From Owenia fusiformis (taxonomy: Eukaryota; Annelida; Polychaeta; Sabellida; Oweniidae): a stretch of 64,000 bases of DNA. Position numbers and translations under genes: made by a program. Numbering within the stretch: the stretch's first letter is position 1; each line of letters opens with the position of its first letter. The stretch is from NCBI GenBank assembly GCA_903813345.2, contig CAIIXF020000012.1, positions 31,213,001-31,277,000 on the forward strand, read 5' to 3'. The notes beneath the pieces were generated by a model. The model ran no database searches. It saw only the letters and a program-made list of their open reading frames with translations, and had not been told where the DNA came from. This document shows positions 23,901-34,504 of the stretch, in pieces.

Positions 23901-26235
23901 TGTCAAAACTGCTAAAAATTAATGTAGTTGTTACAATTATTTGCTTGGATAAACATGATATTACATTTCTTAATTGATTAATCTGATTTAGTTGGAATCG
24001 AAGTTCGACCAACGATCAAGGCAATGCAATCAACACCTCTTGCAAATGTGAACGGGAGTCGTAAAGACAGAAAGTTCAAGAATCGTGATCAATGTAAAGT
24101 ATAATATCTAAGACACATCTTTGAATATCGGGTAGGATAAACATTCCAAAATGAAGAAGAATCATTTAGAACATTTGATTTGTTGCCAATATATCAATTG
24201 CGTCTCAAATGTATGAAATAAAAGGTATCGCGGGCCACTAAAGCTGATGAGTGAAAACAATTATATCACTATGTATAACGGTAAGTGAATAGCTATAGGT
24301 TTGTGTAGATACGTCGAGGAAAATAAGCTATTTCGACGCTGGAAATAATCTGATTACGCTTATTAATAATTACGCGTGGCTATTAAACACAAGTGTTGTG
24401 AAGAACAAAAACAAGAAAACTGAACGAACTGTACTTCAGTTTCAAAGTGTTCAAGATATTTCCGCATGTTTAAAAACACAAAATTTATATTTTAGGCTAT
24501 CCATATTTTGTCAGATATCTCCAATTCATATAACAGGGAAAACATAATCATATTTCCGAAAATAATTTACACTCGCTACTCAAAATGAGGCACGGACACA
24601 AGTACAGAGAATAGCCTAGTGAATGCATCTATCTAATAGTGGCTTTTCCATATAGCTTTGAAATCTCGTTAAGCTCTCGTTTTAATGAGATTTTAGGAGA
24701 TCTGCATTTTTAACCACTAAAGACTATCATTTTCTTCTATTTGAATTCTGTGTTTAATTTTCTATCAAAACAACATAGTTTTTGCACTGTTATTTACCTT
24801 TATTCAAATTCTAGAGATTTTCAAGTTTTCTAAAAATGGTCGGGCTAAAGCCCCATTGACAAATTAACATACATTGGTAATATAACAGGCTTTCGTCAAT
24901 GTAACAAAAGCGAGAGGCTTAGTATATTAATTACAGCTTCATTTACAAAACAAATTCCAAATCGAAGAAACTTTTTAAAACTAGGCTATATTTTCTAGCT
25001 TTGGGCCAGTTATAATCTGTAACTTGACTTATTAGTAAGTAGGTTTAAATCGAGAAAGCAAAAAATTCGTAACCAGGAAGTTCATCCATTTTGTTACATT
25101 GACTTTCCGTCAAAGTTACTAGTTGTGGAACAGTGATTATGACATTCGGTATAACGCCTTTCGGTACAATGCGCGTCGGTACACTGCGCATGGGTTTCGT
25201 TATAATGCGCGGACCCCATTCAATCATCAGCCCGAACACAAGAAATTCAACATGTAAGCTTGAGAAGGTAATATGATACAATGCCATCATTTTTTATCAG
25301 CTAAGATAAGATTTCACTTACTATTGCGATCCTACACACCCTTGAGCATTTTTTAAAACCAAGATTTTTACATCTGGTTTTACACGGTCCGTACTTCAAG
25401 GCTACTGGAGAGGTTAAGCAAATACGGTTTTTCAAAACGTATACGTAAACGCAAAGTACATTGAATCAACATAGAATTGTATCGCTTTAGTCTACTTCAG
25501 ATACCCGTTCAACTTCAAAGTTGCGTGCTTAGAACGGGAGATTTCAAATTTTCACGTTGCTATTAACGGGAATCATTATACTCATGTCTGTTGAATACTA
25601 TCCTTGGAATTTTGATTTCGATGCAAAGTATAATTCTTTCTGAAGAAGATGATGTATGTTACGCATGATTTAAATCCAATAATCTTACGAAACGAGCTCG
25701 TTTAAAATATGTATTAGAAGACCAGCTATTGAACTTCATCATTGGGATACTATGTAATCATTACAAGCTATGGTGTAGTCTAAACAAACACTTGAGCTGA
25801 ACGGCTATTTATGTGTGAACTCTACATGTATTTGTATAGGGCCGATTGATACGTTTAAGTTGCGTCTTGGATTTTATACGGTAGCTTAACCTCTCCAATC
25901 CTGAAATCCAAACGTAGAAGACCTATAATTCTCATCCAACACATAACGTTTTGATAAAGTGAGCAGGGTTGAACGACTATACTATGTATGGGTTTAACCG
26001 CGTCAATAATAGGGAGTTTAAGCTTGCAATGTTTTCACAACCTAACCCTGAACGGGAAATATTTATGCGATGCATTTGTATGGGCGATTGGTCATTTGTA
26101 TTAGGTTGGCGTTTCGATTTTATATGCAAACTTAAACTCCCTAATAAGGCAGAATTACGGCTAGCGCTGTTACTTACCAAAATCTAAAAGTGTGATGGTA
26201 ACCAAGATTGCTAGAACGTTACTAAAAGTGTTCAT
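8973..26235 (-). CDS. secreted DFPase-like / SMP-30 family beta-propeller hydrolase
   Basis: Minus-strand exons: 26178-26235 (MNTFSNVLAILVTITLLDF, a signal peptide), 21373-21505 (Cys-rich, four Cys pairs), 20483-20610 (TEGPVFSKDGN), 19808-19948 (LQCDREN, WVADGRLGLL), 19197-19328 (GFNDLMFDYHGNLWITAP), 17719-17944 (FGSVYCY, YPNGIAV) and 8973-9223 (DGMDFD, YGPDGG; ends RYCDRL-stop). Phases agree from 21505 to the stop. The order matches squid DFPase, a six-bladed calcium-dependent propeller that hydrolyses organophosphate esters. The equivalents of its calcium/catalytic residues Glu21, Asn120, Asn175 and Asp229 are present; the region of the second-calcium His274 differs. Joining exon 1 (phase 1) directly to 21505 (phase 0) breaks the frame, so a small exon is probably missing. 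Physiological substrate unknown. Confidence 0.85.
10453..10736 (-). other. intronic ORF, Glu/Arg-rich, possible transposon fragment
   Basis: A minus-strand reading frame with a stretch like KDSEREERERKDSIS and a following predicted helical segment lies inside the last intron of the DFPase-like gene. An acceptor-like 'tttttgcag' precedes it. It could be the tail of a Myb/SANT-type transposon protein, but I do not recognise it with confidence. Confidence 0.2.
11513..12094. repeat. 5' LTR
   Basis: 582 bp, starting TGTAGCAGAACG and ending CGTTCCCGCTTCA. It is nearly identical to the 3' LTR and is preceded by the target duplication ATAT. Confidence 0.93.
12115..12515. repeat. tandem array inside the LTR element, about 100-bp unit
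   Basis: About four diverged units containing 'attgtatagcaaaaactgca', 'gagctctag' and 'acagtaaagctacaat'. They lie just downstream of the primer-binding-like site, where the leader/gag start would be expected. Confidence 0.75.
13685..13960 (+). CDS. unrecognised 91-aa ORF in the LTR element
   Basis: It starts MEDNKKTQYYQEDDKR and runs 91 codons to a stop. The product is hydrophilic and charged, with no Cys-His knuckle and no recognised gag or pol motif. Its position between leader and protease fragment would suit a gag remnant, but the sequence alone does not show this. Confidence 0.3.
   Translation: MEDNKKTQYYQEDDKRSVWSVYEDEVQMKMTHRGPDQPSGYATPGESKAFGKVGAASGYVAQDEVLKTTIRPPLDMTVVLEKRAINAPKME
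14053..14145 (+). pseudogene. retroviral-type aspartic protease fragment
   Basis: A roughly 30-codon frame bounded by stops contains LIDTGASATLL, the active-site signature of retroelement aspartic proteases. A stop follows at 14143-14145. It shows that the interior derives from a pol-bearing element, probably Ty3/gypsy-like. The rest of the enzyme and the polymerase are absent. Confidence 0.65.
15315..15650. repeat. tandem array in the LTR element, about 75-80-bp unit
   Basis: Five units each contain a potential hairpin, CCCCGAGGCGCTACCAG followed by TCTTTCGAGGGG, then 'aagaagatgtctgtgggaag' and 'gcatgatgacaatt'. The array lies toward the 3' end of the interior. One strand stays open across several frames because the unit lacks stops, so the ORFs here are not evidence of a gene. 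Confidence 0.8.
16137..16718. repeat. 3' LTR
   Basis: 582 bp, nearly identical to the 5' LTR, followed by the target duplication ATAT and preceded by a purine-rich tract. Confidence 0.93.
18035..18545. repeat. tandem array rich in AGGTCA/TGACCT half-sites
   Basis: Four to five units of roughly 120-127 bp. Each holds a core such as TTTGACCTTAAGAAGGTCGT followed by TGAAGGTCAAATC: TGACCT and AGGTCA-like half-sites everted around a short spacer, plus an extended TGAAGGTCA. It lies in the DFPase-like intron between exons 17719-17944 and 19197-19328. A decayed relative occurs at 28615-28835. Confidence 0.75.
18600..18680. repeat. GTCACC-hairpin repeat, copy 1
   Basis: A stretch of 'gccgaccgccg' motifs is followed by 'atatgtcaccac', T-rich sequence and 'ggtggtgacat'. 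Related copies are at 35765-35880 and 61385-61500. This looks like the conserved end of a dispersed SINE-like family. Confidence 0.5.
19051..19188 (-). mobile_element. MITE family A, copy 2, next to a splice donor
   Basis: A roughly 138-bp element with TAGAGAGTTTAAGCTTGC and GCAAGCTTAAACTCCCTA ends, inverted relative to copies 1 and 3. Its edge lies six bases from the donor GT (19195-19196) of DFPase-like exon 19197-19328. Confidence 0.85.
19648..19781 (+). mobile_element. MITE family A, copy 3
   Basis: 134 bp with near-perfect inverted ends TAGGGAGTTTAAGCTTGC / GCAAGCTTAAACTCCCTA. It sits 26 bases beyond the donor side of DFPase-like exon 19808-19948. Confidence 0.88.
20905..21045. repeat. 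short tandem repeat, about 22-bp unit
   Basis: Repeated 'aaaccttgttcaacccttgatc' units lie in the DFPase-like intron between exons 20483-20610 and 21373-21505. Confidence 0.8.
21560..21665. repeat. ATTATACCGACGCG-type repeats, left copy
   Basis: Tandem 'attataccgacgcg' / 'attgtgccga' motifs. A reverse-complement set lies at about 25130-25215, so the pair may bound a foldback-type insertion in the first DFPase-like intron. Confidence 0.5.
23640..23905 (-). repeat. tRNA-derived SINE-like sequence
   Basis: On the minus strand, a GGTAGCCTAGTGG A-box-like motif (about 23879-23892) is followed 50-60 bases later by GCGTTCGAGCCCC, a B-box-like motif (about 23816-23832). A GC-rich body of about 180 bp continues. 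There is no full cloverleaf, so it is not a functional tRNA. Confidence 0.5.
24659..24840. repeat. dispersed repeat, copy 2
   Basis: This is the diverged copy of the block at 1659-1860, in direct orientation, inside the long first intron of the DFPase-like gene. Confidence 0.5.
25130..25215. repeat. ATTATACCGACGCG-type repeats, inverted right copy
   Basis: 'Cggtacaatgcgcgtcggta' and related motifs form the reverse complement of the set at 21560-21665. Confidence 0.5.
26010..26143 (-). mobile_element. MITE family A, copy 4
   Basis: 134 bp with the same inverted ends, flanked by ATAA on each side (26006-26009 and 26144-26147), a possible 4-bp target duplication. It sits about 35 bases into the first intron of the DFPase-like gene. 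Confidence 0.88.
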
Positions 26236-26576
26236 TTTTAAATTGTCCAGAATGCCAATGAAGAGTGAAATATATAATTTTAATATAGCATCTCAAGTAA
26301 TATTATATTGTTTCGAATGAGTGATCAGTTAGATAACATCAAATCAATATCAAATGTCATCAAATGTTTATTGCTTAACAAATGACAACGATTATAGAAA
26401 CTAAATCATGTTGATCAAATAACTTTTCAATCATTGAGTCTTTCGAGGGAGTAATAACAGTATTTTGAAACATATGTCAGTGTATACATTTTATTTAATG
26501 ATACAAATGTCGTCGTATGAGAATAATAATGTCCCAAATTTTAAAATTCACTATTTTTTTAGTGAATTTACACAAA

Positions 26577-27070
26577 GGGCTATGTAAGATATGGCAAGCA
26601 TTTTCAAAGGGCTATATCTTTAGTTCTAAGAAAACTTTAACCACAAGAACAAATGGTTATGTTACATCCATGTCTTGTCTTCAATAAATGACAGTAGGAT
26701 GATAATTAAGTTGAATGGATTATCTCTTAAGCTGTCCCTAATCCACCCATCTTCACCAATTTTCCCTAATTCTGACGCAATTTTCACCAAAAATGCAGCA
26801 TTTTATTTCAGCTTTAATGGCAAAATTACAATTTATTGTAAGAAATGATTTACCTCTAAAAAGGAAAACTTAATTACTTTGGGATTAGGATAATCCGAAA
26901 ACAATGACTTTTTTAGGCCGAATTTTCGACCTAAAAGTAACAATTTTTTAATGAGTTTAATGCTCGAAAACATTGAGCTATGTCACATGATTGATCTCCA
27001 AAAAGAAAAAAATGATCTAAATGAGGTAAGTATTATCTGATAATCCATTTGTCATTTTTACCTCATAGGT
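26577..27070 (+). repeat. dispersed repeat B, copy 1
   Basis: It starts 'gggctatgtaagatatggca'. The first 230-240 bp is present in inverted orientation at 30868-31092. The part from about 26640 onward is also found at 49860-50350 ('ggattaggataatccgaaaa', 'ataatccatttgtca'). Confidence 0.65.
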
Positions 27071-28614
27071 CATGACCTTAGTGTGAAGTGTATGAAAAAA
27101 TGTCACTAAGAGCTACATTTAGATGTACCCTCTTTTATGCAATGTTGTTTATAGATAGAGTTATATATGTTCCATAGATGGCATGATATATTCTACATGG
27201 GTGAGTGCTTAATACCCTGTGTATTCATTGTTGCATAATTGCGTATTATAGAAATGAGCATGGATATGTCAACATGACTGTGTTGTGTAAACTATGTACA
27301 GTAAAACATAAATGTGTTTAACACCATGTAAAACACATAAGATGAAATACTTGTTTATATGTTTATATTGTATAGTGTAAATGCATATTTAAAATATTAC
27401 ACATTTGCGATGTTTCAAAACATGATTCAATACCATCTTATTTGAATTAACTCTTCCCATGTGTATCTTTCTTTATCATCAACCATATTGGTTGTTGCAA
27501 AAGTGCCTTCTGTAAAGGGGTTTGCTGTAAATGATCTTTCGAATAGTGTAATATGTAGTAGGTATTGATACAGGTACCACTGTATACAGATCACATGCAA
27601 ATAATAATTTTCTCCAATGGTTTGGCCAAACATTTGTTGCATTTTTTGTTCATTTCAAATTATATTGGATTGTTTTTGCTGATTGGGATTTTTATGGAAT
27701 AAACAGTTTAATGCTATGGGTTTTACCCTTTGACAATAGGTATATTGCCTTGTGTAATTATGATATTGTCACTCGATCACTCTGATCCCCCAGTCAATAC
27801 TTCTGGCTTTGTATAAAAAAAACGTATACCTCGTACACACGATACTTGGGGCATGATACATTCTTTGAAGGGTTCAATTCTAACGTTTCAGATTATTCAG
27901 ATTATATGAATTGTAGGTGCATTAATGTACTTGTAGACCTACGTGTATGTCTTATAGATCTAACATTTTTCTAGTCATAAAATAAGGCCAGAATTGCAAA
28001 ATTGCAAAATTGTTTACCTTTGCTATTGTATCCTAAGTTTTGTTAAAAATGCCTAATTGAAATGCTCGTTCACTATAGAACCAATATACACTAAAACGTT
28101 TTTTATTTGCTGGAAAATTATAAGAAGTCGTCTAAAAGGTGTCACCCATATTGCCACATTTAGATAGCTCCCACATTCAATATGGAATCATCATCCACTG
28201 TTAAACACAACTGCACAAATTACACGTGTGTTGGGGTGAATTTACGATTCCTGAGACTAAAATTATCTTTATTCATGCTGTGATTAAATAAAATGAAACA
28301 TAGAATACCCTGACATATTAAAAACTTATTACATGTAGAATGGATTTTCTCTATCGAAAAGTCCTTTGAATGGCGCTATTTTGACAATCAATAATAAACT
28401 AAAATTAACAATTCTGGCTTTATTTTATGACTCTATATCTATTTATCTTTGACTTGACGAATTTCACATCTATGGATACTTTGAATGTATTAATACCTCA
28501 GATAGCATTAAGATTGAAAAATCTTTTAAAATTTTAATTAAAAATTGAACCCTTCAAAAACTGTATCACAACCCACGTACATGGGTAAGAGGTACGAAGC
28601 CAATACTTTTTTAA

Positions 28615-28835
28615 CTTGAGAGATCAAATGTCAAATCAAAAGTCAGATTTGACCTCTGAGAACTTTAAGGTGATTTTGAAAAAAGTCGGTCAATTTAAAG
28701 CAAGTTGAAAAATACCTTTTAGACCCTCTTTACTTTGAGAAGGTCAATTGTCAAATCTAAAGTCAGATTTGAATTTCTGAGATCTTGAAGACCATTTTGA
28801 AAAAATATTCAATTTGAAGACCTTTTTGACCTTAA
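28615..28835. repeat. diverged copies of the 18035-18545 repeat
   Basis: Two to three units with 'gtcagatttga', 'ttgaaaaaa' and 'gacctttttgacctt' in the same order as the intronic array, but with fewer intact half-sites. Confidence 0.6.
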
Positions 28836-28899
28836 AGAATGTACAGTAGTAAGAAAGAAGAATGCATTCTTGTTGTATTGTTTTTGAAGAATGGACACT

Positions 28900-29330
28900 G
28901 CAAGCTATCTAAAACCAGTGTGGCACAAAATATGATTGACAGTGTTTGGCTCAATATTAACACCTTGACTGTCACATACAGTGCACCGAAATTGTACTTA
29001 TTAAACCATATTCAATCACTCAATAGTTGAATTGTAAACACAAAATAAATAGTTTTTTTAACTGTACCTTGCCTGATGTATGCAGTGCATTGAAGCTGAA
29101 CCAATTAAACTAACTCACTTCTCTACACACTTACCTCATAGTTAATACAAAATATTTTTTCTAAACTTGGATCATGGGTCATTTATCCTTCATAAGAGTC
29201 AGTGTGGGGTTTAAGTTAGATAAACTATTCGAACTGGGTCTTATGAGAACTAATAGCCTCAGGCCAAGCCCCTCTGCTATTATTTCTCATAAAACCCAGT
29301 ACTCATAGTTTATCCATAACTGATTGAACG
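28900..29330 (+). repeat. dispersed repeat E, uninterrupted copy
   Basis: Contains 'gtgtggcac', 'gtcacatacagtgcaccga', 'aatagttgaattgtaaacac' and 'cttacctcatagttaatac', then a palindrome (GATAAACTATT … TAGTTTATCC). The same order is found at 52180-52260 joined to 55201-55500, where the 52266-55195 element interrupts it. Confidence 0.7.
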
Positions 29331-30867
29331 ATTAGAAGATTCAGTGACCTTCTATAAAATTACAAACTGAACATGTTGCTATACCTTAGACGACTACCTG
29401 GTTGTCATTCACTAAAGGGATTCTCATTAAAGGTTGGCACATAAAAATGCTTTTTGGTCCAATGACTGCCACTTGGTTCGGGGTTGTTACTTTTAGGGGC
29501 TGTAATTAGAAATAGAGGTTTTGGTTTAAATGAGGGATCCTAAACTTATCTGTGGGCCATAGGCCTATGTAAAGGTAGTGGTAAGCTTATGAACATCGAG
29601 AGCACTCATAAGCTTCCTTCCTACTACTTTTCCCTAGGCCTATGCTGTTGGTCAATCGACGGAATTATGATTAAGCTTAGGGGTGCTGTGATTCAAGAGA
29701 TTCATAAATGTTGCATCTAATACAACACCATTGTAATTGAGGGCATTCTTGAGTAGATTTGACCTAGGATGAAGAAACTACATAGGTGACCACGGGCTTT
29801 GAAAATTCAACTAACAGTTGCCAGATCAACGTACTATTTTATGGCTCATTAAATATAAATAGTACCTGCCACTATTTCATTCATATTAAAATGAATTTGC
29901 CATCAAAATTAGGTTAAATCATCGCCTTTTACCCAACATATGACATCATGAATACCATCAAAATGCAGTCTAATACTGAGTGAGCCAAAAATGTAGCCTA
30001 AGCAAATTCCGCATCTGTTAAAGTGTTATTTCGCATAATAAAACCTTGTTTAATGTTCTTTCATTTTACTAAGTTTAATTGGCCCTGCCCAAATAGTCGG
30101 GATTTTATGGCTATAATACGAAACATGGTCCAAAATACCAGCCTCATCTCATGACTACGGGCTATCTCTGAGATAATGTCAACCCCTACAACAAGTTGGA
30201 GAAAAGGTTCTGTGACGGTGAACTTATAACCTCAACCGACCAGTGCAGGTCTGCCTGAAGGGACGAGGCTGAAATTTGTAGAATGGCCATAGAATTTTGA
30301 CCATGAGAAATGGACCCATGAAACATGGTAAAATGCAAAAATATTTTAAATGGTAAAATTAACTAGATATGATTTCAACTCATACTGGATGAATGAGTGA
30401 ATAACATTTCTTTGGATGACATTTTTGTCTCACCCTGTAATTCATTTTATTTTCACACTTATTCATTTCAGCCTGCCCTAATATAACCAGGTTGAATAGC
30501 CAAAACCAGGCACATGTAATTACAAAGAACTATTCAGTATACAAATAGCTCTACGTGAATGACACAACTGTTTTATACACAAACAATACAAGATAAAATA
30601 CAGGATTAATGCATTGATCCATAACGCTGAGTAAGTCACTATCCGAGTGTTTGAAACAGTGTAACAAACATATTATTTATGACACTTAGCTGCCCTCTTT
30701 TCTGTTATGGTATAATATTAGTATAAAGCACTTAATAATTTCAGAAAAAATATGAAAAAATCACGAAAAAATACCAAAAAGTAGGTTCATAATTAACTTT
30801 TCCCCTTTACAGTTTAAATCATGTCTAAAAGTTCAATAAAACTTTGCACTAAAAATTATAAAAAAGG

Positions 30868-31092
30868 CCTGCATTTTTGGTGAAAATTGCGTCAGAATTA
30901 GTCAAAATTGGTGAGGATGGTTGGATTAGGGACAGCTTAAGAGATAATCTATTCAACTTGATTATCATCCAACTGTCATTTATTGAAGACAAGACATGGA
31001 TGTAACATAACCATTTGTTTTTATGGTTAAAGTTTTCTTAGAACTAAAGATTTAGCCCTTTGAAAATGCTTGCCATATCTTACATAGTCCTT
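30868..31092 (-). repeat. dispersed repeat B, inverted copy
   Basis: Reverse complement of about 26577-26815, with matching 'tgccatatcttacatag' and 'gggacagcttaagagataat' stretches. With the left copy it could form a 4.5-kb inverted-repeat structure or be an independent insertion. Confidence 0.65.
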
Positions 31093-31439
31093 TAAGATAA
31101 AAACAATGTAAAAACTACACAAATAACAGATAGATAGTATTGAACTTACAAACGCCTAAACTTTCAAAAATTGATTTCTCAGTTTTTACAAAAATGTGAG
31201 TTGGGACATTTTTATTTTCATACGGCGATGTATGAAAAGCTTGCAATTATCTACCTGTCTCTTTCGAAGATCAAATTGAAAAAAGGTTATTGTCCTGGGT
31301 TCGAATATCAAATAAGAGTTTGGGGTTACAGTCAGGATTACAGTTACATGTAGAAACGACGGTAGAGTTAGGATTGGGTTAAGGTAAGAGACGACGTTAG
31401 GATTAGGGCTAGAGCCAGGAAAGAAATAAAAATATTATG

Positions 31440-31571
31440 ATAATTAATTAATCCAGTCGTATTATCTCTTGAATTAATTCAAATTCCAGACGGACTATTC
31501 AAGCATATAATCTCTTGGATAAATCCAGACGAACATATTCCGGCGTCTCTAAGAATTAATTTGAATTCCAG
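31440..31571 (+). repeat. degenerate acceptor-unit repeats before the carbonic anhydrase duplicate
   Basis: About three units with 'ttatctcttgaattaattc' and 'attccaga' precede the duplicated exon. They match the array at 5800-5990, so the array was duplicated with the exon or arose before the duplication. Confidence 0.55.
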
Positions 31572-31945
31572 ATGAACAGATTCCGGCAAATGATCTCACA
31601 TGAGGGGAAACGGATCCTAAAGAACTTTAGACCTATTCAGAATCCGAATTCCCGCAATGAACACTACTTCCGACATTGAATACAAACAACCGCCTACTAC
31701 AGAACCTTTTGCAACAGAAACGCCTACTACACAACCATCTACTACTAAACGTCTACTACAGAGCCGCCTACTACAGAACCAATTACTACACAACCGTCTA
31801 CTAGAAAGCCGCCTACTACAGAACTGCTTACTATACAACCGCCGACTAACTCAGCATCTTCCTTCACAAGTGTCACTTTTTGCTTGGTGTGCCATAATAG
31901 TGTGTATGGTTTCAAGGATTCTCCTGTGTTGCTAACTGGCATGTT
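31572..31945 (+). pseudogene. duplicate of the last carbonic anhydrase exon, frameshifted
   Basis: After an acceptor-like TTCCAG the frame reads FRQMISHEGKRILKNFRPIQ, matching the last exon of the gene at 5991-6284. A one-base difference near 31656 then brings a stop. The Thr/Pro-rich stalk continues in another frame and shifts again near 31750. Similarity runs on into the 3' flank to about 32190. No upstream carbonic anhydrase exons were found between 26240 and 31440. The simplest reading is a partial segmental duplication that has decayed. Confidence 0.7.
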
Positions 31946-33600
31946 TAGAACTTTATCCCAGTATACCTGTATACTGAAGGGCGTCCATTGCCTTATGTTT
32001 CACATTATTCCAGTATATATACGTTGTACTTTTGTTCTTCTTGCCCATACGCTGCGAAAAGTTGTCACAATGATATACACGGTATTCTAAGACTCAATTC
32101 CATGCAAGAATTCCATCAAATCCATCTCGCTTTTGAAAATTCGAAAAGGAAAAGTATCTGATCTTCAATCTTTGAGCGTAAACAGGCATGAGCCTTGCTA
32201 GGCAAGTACCTATATATAACCAAAAGTTTGCAAAAATGTATTCAGACGATGTATTTTTGTATTAAAATTTTTGTTTGTAAATAGACCCCAAACAGTTGTT
32301 TATGTCAACTAACCCAACATGTTAACTCATCAATATATATATCTAATGTCAACTCAACAAATTGTATATCTTATGTCAACTCAACAATATCAAATATCGT
32401 CTCAACAATATTATTTATATAGCTATTCACTTTATTTATTTCTATTAACAATAATCACTGAAAACACCTTACAAAATATTTTTGCTAGCCTACACATCCT
32501 ATGGGTCTTTCCAAATAGCATAAGCTCATATTTGTTTTTAAGTATGTGAGGCAGACTCAAATTAAAGGGACATTAAAGTATTGTAACCAACACATCTTAT
32601 GGGTCGTTCCAAATTTAACACTTCAAATGAAGCATTAGCTCATATTTGTTTTTAAATATGTGAGGCAGACTCAAAGGGACATTATACTGCAACTGTGATG
32701 ACATACTAGCACAGTGTCATTCTAATAATGTAAGGTATTGTATCTGTACAATTTTGGCGAGGCAATGCCTCACTTGCCTCAACAGCTTTTGGAAAAATGC
32801 TTTCCTGCACTTTACCGCACCTTGCCTTGGATATATATCCTTTTGTTTCCACAAATGCTTTGAAAGATTTCATCTTCGAAAATGTACATGTAAATATATA
32901 TATGGAAACCCGATTCTTATTTTGTGCATTGTACAAATAGGGACTTTTTCAAATCATGATGTTTATTATGTCATATACTCATTGTTCACAACAACGTACA
33001 GTAAAACCTGTATACTGAATACCTCTCTAGTCTGTAAACTCGTTTTCTCAGTCTCTAATTTGTTATTTTCCATAGACTCACATAATTGAAGAAATGAAAT
33101 GTGAACACCTGCGTACTGAACAATATTGCCTGATCCCAGTGGTGTTTGGATTAGATAGGTTTTACTGTACAGGGTGTTCGGGACACCATGTCCATGGGAT
33201 TTTGTACACTCTCATAGAATTGCCATAAAGGTGTACCCATGCCCACTTGCCCAGGGAATTCAGAGATTCTACTGAAACCCTGCATAAATCGTAAAATACA
33301 TACCAATATGGTTTAACAATAAGACAATGAGCAATGGATAAAGGAAAACCAAAATTTAGACTATTTTCAGTTCGTGATTGCATTAACTCTACTGAGGAAC
33401 TTATCAACTAGATGGAGGGGTCTTCATGGCATGGATGTCATTTGACCAATCTTGCATTTCTGAATTGCCCACGACGACAGTGGTGCATTGCTAGTAGGTA
33501 ATGAGTTTCCCCCGAAGGTGTCAAAAAAAAGAACAGAAAGCCCCGTAGCGCAAATAACATGGTCGCATGTTTTCAACAAAAAATCTCATTCAAGCACACT

Positions 33601-33750
33601 AATGCCTGGGTCACACTCACATATGCTCCGATCCATCGGTCGGCGCCCGGCCGATTGAGTGTTTTGCTCAATATTGTATTCAATTTTGAGCAAAATACTC
33701 AATCGGCCGGGCGCCGTAGTGAAAATCTGAGCAAATGTGACCAAGGCATT
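33601..33750. mobile_element. GC-rich palindromic MITE family C, copy 1
   Basis: It starts AATGCCTGGGTCACA and ends TGTGACCAAGGCATT. The interior has inverted CGGCGCCCGGCCGAT / ATCGGCCGGGCGCCG stretches. Relatives are at 46147-46270 and about 47420-47702. Confidence 0.75.
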
Positions 33751-34504
33751 ACTCACATAATCTTTTTGAAAGACATCACGGTTTATTGCAATCGAACTCT
33801 TGTGGTGTACTAGCAACAAGCCGGCCCCGTTGACACATGCGACAAGGTTGTCACAGCTTAATTAGCGGTTTAAGTGCGCTTGGATGAACTGTTTTTGTTG
33901 AAAACCTGTGAGCATGTAATTTGCAAAGCATGGTCTCATTGTTCATTTTCGGGGTACCCAGGGGCGATACTTATTATATACTATGCAATGCACTCGTCTG
34001 TGGGAAGTTCAAAAACGCACTCCAAGACTCATTCCGATTTGCCACATGACCAAAGTTACATGGTTTGGGTAACAATGTAACAAAAATGTAATGTTAATTA
34101 ATTGTTACATTTGAAGGAAATAAAGTCATGTGAAAAAAAGAAAATCAATGGAGGAGATTGAGTTGATAATCTATTGCTTATTTTTTATATTTTAACAATA
34201 AATAACTCTAAGAGGCTATATTTTCATTGCCCAGAAGAAGAGTCAATTTTGACACTATGATATTTTCCTAATATTGCATCAATTCCTCAACTTCCATAAC
34301 TTGTGAAATTCAGTAGTAGTACACAAATAAAAAACATGTAAATGCCACTTTTTGTTCACAACTATTAAATTTGTCATTCTCATATTTTCTTCAAGTCTAA
34401 GGTAATGTACAATTCTCTAGGTAATTTAAATTAGCCCAATGTAGATTTCATAGGTTTCTTATCAAACCAGAGAATATAAAATAAAATTCTTTTTAATATC
34501 TCTG

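Larger units (their letters stand above)
26236..31571. other. intergenic region rich in diverged repeats
   Basis: No supported gene. An inverted pair of dispersed repeats (26577-27070 and 30868-31092) bounds most of it. Between them are the half-site repeat relatives (28615-28835), a repeat copy that serves as an empty site for the 52266 transposon (28900-29330), and a palindrome at about 29555-29650 with AAGCTTATGA-type arms. Confidence 0.5.

Noticed and set aside
23680-23922. Plus-strand 80-aa ORF
   Set aside because: It is antisense to a tRNA-derived SINE-like sequence, and its GC content explains the open frame.
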